From contig CAJUIY010000017.1 in the NCBI GenBank assembly GCA_910586865.1, forward strand, positions 1 to 32,448: a DNA stretch of 32,448 bases, in the 5' to 3' direction. The translations under genes were made by a program, and so were the position numbers. Every line of letters starts with the position of its first letter. Positions within the stretch are counted from its first letter, which is position 1. The notes below the pieces were generated by a model. It worked only from the letters and a program-made list of their open reading frames with translations, was not told where the DNA came from and did no database searches. Source of the stretch: an uncultured Bacilli bacterium. Its GTDB lineage: Bacteria > Bacillota_I > Bacilli_A > RF39 > UBA660. Positions 8,561 through 15,800 of this stretch are shown piece by piece.

Positions 8561-8590
8561 ATTTTATGTTTAATATATGTATATTTGCAA
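8561..8590 (-). promoter_or_regulatory. SigA-type promoter of clpC
   Basis: Minus strand TTGCAA (plus 8585-8590), 18-nt spacer, TAAAAT (plus 8561-8566), about 20 nt before the clpC start. No GGTCAAA-type CtsR operator or CIRCE inverted repeat is seen in the 122-nt intergenic region. Confidence 0.55.
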
Positions 8591-8624
8591 GAAATTATGT
8601 CCCCAAAATAGTGACAAGAATTGC

Positions 8625-8654
8625 AAAAAAAAACTACATATAGTTATGTAGCTT
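8625..8654 (-). terminator. Intrinsic terminator of the transporter gene
   Basis: Minus-strand stem CTACATA-ACTA-TATGTAG (plus arms 8634-8640 and 8645-8651), extendable by AAG/TTT pairs, followed by nine T residues (plus A run 8625-8633). It lies about 12 nt beyond the stop codon and separates the transporter from clpC. Confidence 0.85.
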
Positions 8655-8662
8655 CTACTAGA

Positions 8663-10225
8663 TTATATTAATACTAGTATCGTAAATATAATTAGAAGTA
8701 GTATAAATAATTCTAGTAATAGTTTCCAAATCTTCTTAAACCATTCTTTATAAGAAACTCCTAAGTAAGATAATACCATCATAAGTACCACACTAGTTGG
8801 TGCTACTAACATAGTAATACCATAAACTGCTTGATATACAACAGCAATAACAGCATAAGTTGATTTACTAGAAACTAGGCTTCCTAAGTATGGTAAAACA
8901 CTTTGGAATGAATATAAAGGGTCCGCATTAAGTACACTTGCTATCATAGCTACTATAGTAGATGTAATAATATTAAACCCTTTCGTAAATCCAAATAAAA
9001 CCTTATAGATTACTAATTGGAATGGATGATAAGTAACAATGACAAGACCAGTATAGATTAGAACAACTAATACAGCAGGTTCTAATACTCTCTTGGAACC
9101 TGTAATAAATGCTTGCATTCCTTCACTAAATTTAATCCTATAAATTACCATCAATAGTAAAGAAGTAACAAATAAGGTAGCAGATAACTCTGTTAATGTC
9201 CAATTACCAAATGGGTTAATATTACCAAGTAATTTTCCAAATAGAGTAAATCCAAATACTTTAAATGAAGTTACTGCTTTTGTAGCATCTTCGAATATGG
9301 TATTATTAAATGCTCCAGTCCAAGAAGTAAAGGATAAAATCATAATAATGAATATCAAACTAAATACGACAACTAATGGCCATACCTTTTGTTTGGTATT
9401 TGTTTTTTCTGGTACAAAATCTTCCAATTTTACATCAGAATTAGTCTCCTTTTCTTCTTTAACAACTTTTACTTCTTCCTCTTTTTTCGCTGCAACGGTT
9501 TTGTTTGTTTTAGATTCTTTAGTAGATTTCTTTGTTGTTTTTTCTTTTGTTGTAGTTTTAGACTCCTCTTTCTTGATTTTAGAAACTCTCTTCTTTTCCT
9601 CTTTGTTTTTCTTCTCTAATACACTCATATAACGAACGGTATTAAAGATTAATAGAGCAAGCCCCAATACTAATATCGCTACTTTAAACCAAATATTAGC
9701 TGTTATCTTAATAGATAAAGTTGTTAAAATTACACTGATATTGGAATATCCAAATGTAGTTCCTGCAATACCAATCATAGTAGATCCAACTACGGTTAGA
9801 GTAGCTACTATTTTATCATAACCCATTAATAAGATTAGTGAAATAATGAATGGGAAGAAAATAAATAGTCCAATTTGTAATCCACAAAAAGAAGTAATGA
9901 CTCCTAATAGTACCATAATAATAGATACTACTAGTTTTTCCTTTCCTTTAAAACTTGCAACTAACTTATCAAGTAAATTACGATAAGCTCCTATTTTACC
10001 TAAGATTCCATAAAATCCTCCTACTACTAATAAGAAGATAGCAATATACCCAAAATAAGATATTGCCGTTATAGGATATGAGAATATATCAAATAATCCC
10101 ATTTGAATACGTCCTTGTTCCACATACTCACTTGAAAAATATGCAGCTGGTAAAATCCAAGTTAATAGTAAGAATACTAATAATGTGATAAGGACAACTT
10201 TGACTGTGCTATGTCTCTTTTTCAT
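8663..10225 (-). CDS. YfcC/DcuC-like multi-pass membrane transporter with K/E-rich loop
   Basis: The 520-aa protein has about 11-12 hydrophobic helices. The N-terminal pattern (basic start, LTWILPAAYF near 21-30, then IFSYPITAISYFGYIAIFLL) resembles the YfcC/DcuC branch of the ion-transporter superfamily, whose members move C4-dicarboxylates, amino acids or related anions; the substrate is not readable. Helices before and after a central cytoplasmic loop form two halves. That loop (about 201-280) is unusually long and made mostly of Lys, Glu, Thr and Ser (for example TTKEKTTKKSTKESKTNK), which looks like a disordered insertion. GGGAGG precedes the start. It has its own promoter and terminator and sits between lysS and clpC, where Bacillus has ctsR-mcsAB. 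The family call is moderate. Confidence 0.7.
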   Translation of the reverse strand: MKKRHSTVKVVLITLLVFLLLTWILPAAYFSSEYVEQGRIQMGLFDIFSYPITAISYFGYIAIFLLVVGGFYGILGKIGAYRNLLDKLVASFKGKEKLVVSIIMVLLGVITSFCGLQIGLFIFFPFIISLILLMGYDKIVATLTVVGSTMIGIAGTTFGYSNISVILTTLSIKITANIWFKVAILVLGLALLIFNTVRYMSVLEKKNKEEKKRVSKIKKEESKTTTKEKTTKKSTKESKTNKTVAAKKEEEVKVVKEEKETNSDVKLEDFVPEKTNTKQKVWPLVVVFSLIFIIMILSFTSWTGAFNNTIFEDATKAVTSFKVFGFTLFGKLLGNINPFGNWTLTELSATLFVTSLLLMVIYRIKFSEGMQAFITGSKRVLEPAVLVVLIYTGLVIVTYHPFQLVIYKVLFGFTKGFNIITSTIVAMIASVLNADPLYSFQSVLPYLGSLVSSKSTYAVIAVVYQAVYGITMLVAPTSVVLMMVLSYLGVSYKEWFKKIWKLLLELFILLLIIFTILVLI

Positions 10226-10245
10226 ACTTTCGACCTCCCATACTA

Positions 10246-10275
10246 ATTATATAACACTACTTGCTTATTTTACAA
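10246..10275 (-). promoter_or_regulatory. Promoter of the transporter gene
   Basis: Minus strand TTGTAA (plus 10270-10275), 18-nt spacer, TATAAT (plus 10246-10251). The spacer end reads TAGTGTTATA, the string shared with the promoters at 4693 and 19471. A short inverted repeat TGCTT/AAGCA flanks the -35. Confidence 0.6.
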
Positions 10276-10341
10276 GCATTAATATTGTTTTTTCTACTTT
10301 TTATCCTGTTATACAAAAAGAGGATACCTTTCGCATAATCT

Positions 10342-11820
10342 TTATTTATTATCTTCTAGGGGTTTCATTAATGGGAATAAAACGACGTCTTTTATATTTT
10401 CACTATTTGTTAATAGTTGGATGATTCGGTCAATTCCCATACCCCAACCAGAAATTGGTGGCATTCCGTATTCCATGGCTGAAATATAATCATAATCCAT
10501 TTCCATCGCTTCTTCATCCCCCGCCTCTTTTAGAGAAGCTTGTTCTAGTAATTTTCTTTCTTGTTCCATCGGATCCACAAGTTCTGAATATCCATTCACA
10601 ATCTCTGCTCCATTAATTACTAATTGGAAACGGTCTGAAATATCTTTATTGATATCATTTACTCGTGCAAGTGGTGATAAAGAAGAAGGATGTTCTGTTA
10701 GATAGACAGGACCAATCATATGAGGTCTAGCTACTTTTTTATATAATACATCTACTAAATTACCAAATCCTAAATTTTCTAATGGAGTTTCACTTTCAAG
10801 TTCTATTTTGTCCTCTAAAATCTTATTCAATAACTTTTCCTTTGTATTATATTCTTTAATATCGATATTAGCATACTTGATTAATAATTCTCTAAAAGAT
10901 ACTCTTCCCCAATCTCCACTCATATCGATTTTTCTATCACCAAAATCAATTACTAAAGTACCAAAAATATTTTGAATAATTGTTTGTAACATATTCTGAA
11001 TTAATTTCATATTATCTTCATAATTATAATAGGCTTGATAAGCCTCTATCATCGTAAAATCTTGTAAATGGGTTTGATCAATTCCTTCATTACGGAAACA
11101 CCTTCCTATTTCATATACTTTTGGAATTCCTGCGATTACTGCTCTTTTCATATATGTTTCGGGAGCAATTCTTAAATAAATATCCATATCCAAAGCATTA
11201 TGATGAGCTTTAAAAGGACGAGCGGTTGCTCCACTTGCTTTACTATTTAAAATAGGAGATTCGATTTCCATATAACCAATATTATCTAGGTAATTTCTTA
11301 ACTCTTTTATAAATTTAAAACGTATTAAGAAGCGGTCTCTTGTCTCTTGATTCATAATTAAATCCACATATCTTTGTCTATAACAAGCTTCTTGATCCGT
11401 TAGTCCATGAAATTTTTCTGGAAGTGGTTTTAATGCTTTTCCTAAAAATTGAAAAGAATCCACTCTAATTGTTTTTTCTCCAGTATGTGTTGTAAATACT
11501 TCACCACTAGCACCTATAAAGTCGCCTAAATCGATATTATCTTTAAAAAATTGATAATTTTCTTCTCCTACTAAATCAATTTTAATAGATAATTGAATTT
11601 TTCCTTCTATATCTCTTATTGTTAAAAAACTCATCTTACCCATTTTTCTCATGAAAACAATACGCCCTGCTACTCTAACATCTTTTGTACCATCTTCTAA
11701 ATCTTTTACTTCTTTGATTTCATGATTAATCTCATATTTTTCTGGATATGGATTACAACATTCTCTTATTCTTTCTACTTTATTGCGTCTTACTAATTCT
11801 TGTTCACTAAAATTCCTCAT
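10342..11820 (-). CDS. lysS: Lysyl-tRNA synthetase, class II
   Basis: Charges tRNA-Lys. About 492 aa, close to Bacillus LysS (499). An N-terminal OB-fold anticodon domain (about 50-150, VRVAGRIVFMRKMGKMSF) is followed by the class II catalytic core: motif 2 in GRCFRNEGIDQTHLQDFTMI and motif 3 in GWGMGIDRIIQLLTNSENIK near the C-terminus. The ATG at 11820 is preferred over ATG 11826 because AGAGG (11830-11834) lies 9 nt from the former and only 3 nt from the latter. It follows the RDD protein gene by 12 nt and dusB beyond that; dusB-lysS adjacency is Bacillus-like, with the RDD gene inserted. No T-box leader is present. Confidence 0.96.
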   Translation of the reverse strand: MRNFSEQELVRRNKVERIRECCNPYPEKYEINHEIKEVKDLEDGTKDVRVAGRIVFMRKMGKMSFLTIRDIEGKIQLSIKIDLVGEENYQFFKDNIDLGDFIGASGEVFTTHTGEKTIRVDSFQFLGKALKPLPEKFHGLTDQEACYRQRYVDLIMNQETRDRFLIRFKFIKELRNYLDNIGYMEIESPILNSKASGATARPFKAHHNALDMDIYLRIAPETYMKRAVIAGIPKVYEIGRCFRNEGIDQTHLQDFTMIEAYQAYYNYEDNMKLIQNMLQTIIQNIFGTLVIDFGDRKIDMSGDWGRVSFRELLIKYANIDIKEYNTKEKLLNKILEDKIELESETPLENLGFGNLVDVLYKKVARPHMIGPVYLTEHPSSLSPLARVNDINKDISDRFQLVINGAEIVNGYSELVDPMEQERKLLEQASLKEAGDEEAMEMDYDYISAMEYGMPPISGWGMGIDRIIQLLTNSENIKDVVLFPLMKPLEDNK

Positions 11821-11832
11821 TTTCATCTACCT

Positions 11833-12429
11833 CTATTCTTCATTAATAACCTTTGTATTTGTAATAATATCATGTAATCCCCTTTTATCTTTTCTCGATA
11901 AAACCATAATAGCAATCGTAAACATCAATATCATATCAATTACTTGCATTACCATAGAAGTTACAAAATAAATATCTTTTGTACCAAATATAGTAGTAGC
12001 TAAAGTAATTAGATTCACTAATATGGAATTAATAATTAATGAACGTACTGCTAATTGATTCATAGATAACTCTTTTTCAGTATTGGATACTATTTTTATC
12101 CTCATAAACTTTTTACCTAATGTTTTTCCATTATGATAGAATTGATAAACGATAAAATATAGTATATAAATTCCTATTGTAATAATTGTCTTTAGTCCTA
12201 TTTCTTTTGATAAATCATAACTGATATCAGAGCTTCTAGAAAGATAGATTTCTGGTGTTATTTTTTTATCAAAGTAATCTTCCATTACTTGAGTAGACTC
12301 CTCTGTTAATTTTTTATAATTATCTGTAGCAAATGGAAAAGTAAGAATGGATGAAACAATACCAAGAATTATCATATCGATAATAAAGGCTACTAACCTT
12401 TTACTAAAAGCTGTATTTTCACCTGCCAT
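11833..12429 (-). CDS. RDD-family integral membrane protein
   Basis: The 198-aa protein has four to five hydrophobic helices and the RDD signature: FSKRLVAFIIDMIILGIVSS (residues 8-27, with the conserved Arg and Asp) and the loop YHNGKTLGKKFMRIKIV (about 98-114). RDD proteins are small membrane proteins of mostly unknown role; some are linked to ion or sodium/proton movement. A hydrophilic extracytoplasmic loop lies at about 33-70. GGAGGAGA precedes the ATG, and the gene overlaps the end of dusB by 11 nt, so it is translated from the same message as dusB and probably lysS. Confidence 0.85.
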   Translation of the reverse strand: MAGENTAFSKRLVAFIIDMIILGIVSSILTFPFATDNYKKLTEESTQVMEDYFDKKITPEIYLSRSSDISYDLSKEIGLKTIITIGIYILYFIVYQFYHNGKTLGKKFMRIKIVSNTEKELSMNQLAVRSLIINSILVNLITLATTIFGTKDIYFVTSMVMQVIDMILMFTIAIMVLSRKDKRGLHDIITNTKVINEE

Positions 12430-13405
12430 TTGAAATCTCCTCCTTATAACTAACTAGTATCTGCATTATATCACGAATAGAAGAAGTTTTATATACCATA
12501 TTTTTAATTTCGGTAGAATTTTTTATTCCTTTTAAGTACCATCCAATATGATTTCTTATTTCTAAACAGGCTAATTTCTCATTTTTTGTTTCTTCTAAAT
12601 ACTGTAAATGCTTTATGCACATATCAATTTTATCTACTATGGATGGTTTTGAAATAGAAACTTTCTTATCCAAATATTCAATTATTTCTTTGATAAGCCA
12701 AGGATTACCTAATACACCTCTTCCTATCATAATAGCATCACAACCAGTCTCATCCAACATTTTTTTAGCATCTTCTTTTGTTTTTATATCCCCATTACCA
12801 ATGACAGGAATGGATACATTCTCTTTTACTTCTTTAATGATATTCCAATCTGATTTTCCACTATAACCTTGATTTCTGGTCCTTGGATGAACACAGATTG
12901 CACTTGCTCCTGCTTTTTCAATGATTTTGGCAACCTCTACGGCATTAATATGATTTTGATCCCAACCGCTTCTAATTTTCACTGTTACTGGTATGGGGAC
13001 CGTGTCCACTACTGCTTTTACAATATCATATATTTTTTCAGGAGATTTTAATAGTGCAGAACCAGCTTGTGCTCGAACGGCAACTTTAGGTACAGGACAT
13101 CCCATATTAATATCAATAATATCTAGATGCATGTTTTCATAAATATACTTTGCCGCTTCTACAAAAGATTCTTTATCGCTACCAAATATTTGTTGCGTAA
13201 TCGGTCTTTCTTCTTCTGTCATATAAAGCATATCAATTGTTTTTTGATTATGATAGGCAATCGCTTTATCACTAACCATTTCTGCATAAACGAGTCCACA
13301 GCCCATTTCCTTACAAATTCTTCGAAAAGAAGAATTACAAATACCCGCCATAGGAGCTAGTACTACTTGATTCTTAATTTTTACATTTCCGATACTCCAC
13401 TCCAT
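12419..13405 (-). CDS. dusB: tRNA-dihydrouridine synthase (DusB-like)
   Basis: FMN/NADPH-dependent reductase of uridine in tRNA, about 328 aa from the ATG at 13405 (MEWSIGNVKIKNQ). The frame is open further upstream, but those residues do not belong to the family and AGGAGG (13417-13422) supports 13405, although with an 11-nt gap. Motifs: PMAGICNSSFR near the N-terminus, the catalytic Cys in DINMGCPVPKV, AGSALLKSP, the active-site CVHPRTRNQGYSG, and GNGDIKTKEDA plus IGRGVLGNPW (flavin phosphate binding). The coding region overlaps the preceding gene (stop at 13374) by 32 nt and ends in TGA, evidence that TGA is a stop in this organism. Position before lysS matches Bacillus yacF/dusB. Confidence 0.93.
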   Translation of the reverse strand: MEWSIGNVKIKNQVVLAPMAGICNSSFRRICKEMGCGLVYAEMVSDKAIAYHNQKTIDMLYMTEEERPITQQIFGSDKESFVEAAKYIYENMHLDIIDINMGCPVPKVAVRAQAGSALLKSPEKIYDIVKAVVDTVPIPVTVKIRSGWDQNHINAVEVAKIIEKAGASAICVHPRTRNQGYSGKSDWNIIKEVKENVSIPVIGNGDIKTKEDAKKMLDETGCDAIMIGRGVLGNPWLIKEIIEYLDKKVSISKPSIVDKIDMCIKHLQYLEETKNEKLACLEIRNHIGWYLKGIKNSTEIKNMVYKTSSIRDIMQILVSYKEEISNGR

Positions 13406-13871
13406 CTGATGTAATTCCTCCTTTCTCTTTTTGTTCTTCTCTGCAAATGACATAAGCATTAAATAATGCCTTATGTATGGTATCGTAAAATTCATCTTCA
13501 AAATTATTATCTTTGAACTCAACAGCGAGTTTTAAAGAGTAAACTAAAATAACGTCACTATATGCGTATTCTACCTTTTCAAATGCCGACCTTGTATTTT
13601 TCTCTCTTATTTCAGAGTCACGTTCGTATAGTGTAGAAACAATTTCTGTATATGGAACTTCTTCTTCTCCAAAGATAGTCTCATTCATATAACGAAATCC
13701 ATCCACAACATATTTTATATATTCAGCATTCCGATAAAAATCACTTTCTTTAGAAAAAAATAAATCTAAATATAGTTTATATAGGCCTACTAAAGAATGA
13801 TAATCCTTAAAGCACTCTGTATTCCCATCTTTTAAATATAAGTCTTTATAAATTTCTATTAATTTTTCCAT
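13374..13871 (-). CDS. Hypothetical protein upstream of dusB, 165 aa
   Basis: I do not recognise it. The protein is soluble, acidic and helical, rich in Tyr and Phe (for example YHSLVGLYKLYLDLFFSKE). The ATG at 13871 is preferred: AAGGAGA within 13881-13890 lies about 9 nt upstream. The frame is open to a TTG at 13922 and beyond (another 20 codons with no good start), which may be a chance extension or an eroded N-terminus. The gene overlaps dusB by 32 nt, implying coupling. It is not part of the Bacillus version of this locus. Confidence 0.6.
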   Translation of the reverse strand: MEKLIEIYKDLYLKDGNTECFKDYHSLVGLYKLYLDLFFSKESDFYRNAEYIKYVVDGFRYMNETIFGEEEVPYTEIVSTLYERDSEIREKNTRSAFEKVEYAYSDVILVYSLKLAVEFKDNNFEDEFYDTIHKALFNAYVICREEQKEKGGITSDGVEYRKCKN

Positions 13872-13991
13872 ACTAAACTTTCTCCTTCCTTTATAACCTA
13901 ATACATGAAATAATTTTTTCAAATAAATTGAATAGCGCTGGACTTTACTTCCGTCACTTTCTAAAACAACTATAAAAAAATAATAACTCCT

Positions 13992-14741
13992 CTACTTATA
14001 TTTACGAAAATAATCAATTGGTTTTTTTACATATTTGAGTTTATTTGATATTTCATAAGCAATATCTGTATTTTCCTTGATATCAGCTTCATCTAGAAAT
14101 CCATTAATATTATCTTTTATTTTCCCAAAATTTTTGTAGTCCCCTACATTATCACAACAAATACTTTTCAATAAATGCAATAAATTTTTCTTATTATGAA
14201 TCCTGACATCCCTTATAGAATCTTTACTAATTTTAAAACAGTCAGGATCAATAATCACAATCCCATTCGTATTTAAAACACAATTTTCTCTTTTTATATC
14301 ATCGGTTCGAATACCATTATCTGTAAAAATATCAAAAAGGGAATCTAATTGTCTAAAATTTTCTAAAACATAATTAATAGATTCCTCCAAAATATGAATA
14401 GGATCACTAGGATAATATTTGGCAAGGGAACAATCTACTTGAAATATATCACAATCATCCTCCTCTTTATACAGATTTTTTTCAACGAGATAGATAAGCA
14501 TTTCAAAAAAATCCATATCACTATAAATCTCATATAACTTCATAAAATTATCATTATCAATGTGTCTTAATATATCAAAGACTTCTGGTTTCAAGCGGGA
14601 ACCTCTTCCAGTGTCAGGAAAATATTCTTTTAATACTTTGTCTCCATAACGAAAAACCTTGGCACAATTACCTTGGTTTAACCATTCTAATTTTTTTCTT
14701 TTTATTTTAAGTCTTTTCAAATCTCTATTATAATAAGCCAT
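13992..14741 (-). CDS. Small protein-kinase-like protein
   Basis: The 249-aa protein has the ordered landmarks of a eukaryotic-like kinase fold. A degenerate glycine loop LNQGNCAKVF (21-30) is followed by VLKEY with Lys38 as ATP-binding lysine, and Glu53 is a possible helix-C partner. A catalytic-loop equivalent DIKREN (148-153) fits D-x-K-x-x-N, with Thr-Asp in place of the usual His-Arg. IIDPD (163-167) stands where DFG would be, Asp165 being the metal ligand. The key residues are present, so it could be an active small kinase (protein or small molecule), but the C-lobe is short. No membrane helix or sensor domain. It lies between the dehydrogenase remnant and an unknown gene. Its promoter and start codon are spanned by an 11-bp inverted repeat. 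Confidence 0.7.
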   Translation of the reverse strand: MAYYNRDLKRLKIKRKKLEWLNQGNCAKVFRYGDKVLKEYFPDTGRGSRLKPEVFDILRHIDNDNFMKLYEIYSDMDFFEMLIYLVEKNLYKEEDDCDIFQVDCSLAKYYPSDPIHILEESINYVLENFRQLDSLFDIFTDNGIRTDDIKRENCVLNTNGIVIIDPDCFKISKDSIRDVRIHNKKNLLHLLKSICCDNVGDYKNFGKIKDNINGFLDEADIKENTDIAYEISNKLKYVKKPIDYFRKYK

Positions 14742-14771
14742 ACTCTTCCCCTCAGACTGAGGCTTATTATA
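14729..14771. repeat. 11-bp inverted repeat across promoter and start codon of the kinase-like gene
   Basis: TATAATAAGCC (14729-14739) and its exact reverse complement GGCTTATTATA (14761-14771) are separated by 21 nt. One arm contains the -10 element TATAAT, the other covers codons 1-5 of the gene (start ATG 14739-14741). The spacer holds the ribosome site GAGGGG and a nested palindrome CCTCAG-A-CTGAGG (14750-14762) that overlaps both the outer arm and the ribosome site. It could be an operator, or an RNA fold controlling translation. Confidence 0.7.
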
Positions 14772-14794
14772 CCATTTTTTTGATAGAAAGTAAA
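14766..14794 (-). promoter_or_regulatory. Promoter of the kinase-like gene
   Basis: Minus strand TTTACT (plus 14789-14794), 17-nt spacer, TATAAT (plus 14766-14771). Transcription would begin about 14757-14760, giving a very short 5' leader that starts inside the CCTCAG palindrome. Confidence 0.6.
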
Positions 14795-14822
14795 ATTAAT
14801 ACGATACTTCAAATAAAGATAG

Positions 14823-15730
14823 TTATTCTTTTGCTAAATAGTTAATAATTAATTCAAACCATTTTTTCATTCTTAAATCACTAGCTTCTTTTGTAAACCA
14901 ACCATACTCACTAGTAACCATTATATTACCATGGTATTTATCAAGTTCAGTATCTGGCTCTTCTAACGCATATCCAAATAATTCATGATTTTTTATTTTA
15001 TTTTCAACAATATCAGAATGAAATAATTGCTTTCCTGTACCACTAATTAAAATACATGTTTTTTTCATACTATATAATAAATTATCTGTGATTAATTTTT
15101 TAGTCTCTTCATTAATAGATAAACATATAAAAATAACATCACACTCTTTAAATAATTTATCTATGGAAATTGAATTCCATCTATTATGCTTTTTAGTTCG
15201 ATTCCAATAATAAATATTCATTCCGATTCCTTCACAAATTTCAGCGACTCTAGTCCCAATATTTCCTAATCCAACAATGCCAACTTTCTTATTTTTTAAT
15301 TCTATTTGCAAATATTCATTAGAAAAATCTTGAGAATTATTATTTTTAATTTGGAGAGGAATTTTCTTTGCTAATGTAAATAGATACATCACTAAATATT
15401 CGGCAACACTATCAGAAGCATATCTAGGTACATTTACGATATCAATTCCTTTTTGACTGCATAACTCTAAATTGATATAACTTTTATCCGTTGTACCAAG
15501 AAAAATTGCTTTTATCTTTCTAACATCCTTTATAATATTCACTGGGAAATTCCATCCTACATAATCTGGATCATATATTATAATCTTATTTTGAGTATCT
15601 TTTTTTAATATTTCATAATTTTCCTTACATGTATTACTCCCCCCATAAAGATAATATTTCCATATTTTGAAATTTCTTCTAAATAATTATTTTCAAATAG
15701 TTTTTTATCTGCCATGAAATAAATATTCAT
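14823..15730 (-). pseudogene. D-2-hydroxyacid dehydrogenase-like gene frameshifted at a G6 tract
   Basis: The ribosome site AGGAGG (15737-15742) and ATG at 15728-15730 start a frame reading MNIYFMADKKLFENNYLEEI. It runs off-frame at six G residues (plus C run 15639-15644) and stops 11 codons later. From that tract the second frame continues SNTCKENYEILKKDTQ into a 239-aa stretch with the NAD-binding GLGNIGTRVAE fingerprint and the VPRYASDSVAEYLVMYL helix of the family. One more G, or two fewer, would give a single protein of about 300 aa. Even so, the catalytic positions look altered: the usual NxxRG reads SGTGK, and the His of TPH reads TSE. So the product may not be a dehydrogenase, or the gene is decaying. 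A sequencing or assembly error at the homopolymer cannot be excluded. Confidence 0.8.
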
Positions 15731-15743
15731 AAACTTCCTCCTT

Positions 15744-15760
15744 TATACTATTCTAGTATA
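15744..15760 (-). promoter_or_regulatory. Inverted repeat before the dehydrogenase-like gene
   Basis: TATACT-ATTCT-AGTATA lies directly upstream of the AGGAGG ribosome site. One arm could serve as a -10 (TATACT), so it may be a promoter/operator or a 5' hairpin; the -35 is weak. Confidence 0.35.
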
Positions 15761-15772
15761 CCTCTTATAAAG

Positions 15773-15800
15773 AAAAAGAACTAGATTTATTTATCTAATT
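15773..15800 (-). terminator. Intrinsic terminator of ftsH
   Basis: Minus-strand stem AATTAGAT-AAATAA-ATCTAGTT (plus arms 15779-15786 and 15793-15800, one G-T pair) followed by CTTTTTC. The stop codon TAA of ftsH (15787-15789) is in the loop. Confidence 0.65.

Noticed and set aside
9297..9632. Plus-strand reading frames inside the transporter, clpC, lysS, ftsH, rsmA and sipW genes
   Set aside because: They are antisense shadows of strong coding frames, without ribosome sites or recognisable products.
12419..12421. Possible Mollicutes-type genetic code (TGA as Trp)
   Set aside because: dusB, yabG and the gene at 27370 end at TGA in the expected place for their families or overlaps, and Trp is encoded by TGG in the conserved genes.
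13872..13980. Longer N-terminus of the 13374 gene from TTG 13922 or further upstream
   Set aside because: The ATG at 13871 has a well-placed AAGGAGA; the upstream open frame has no usable ribosome site next to a valid start codon.
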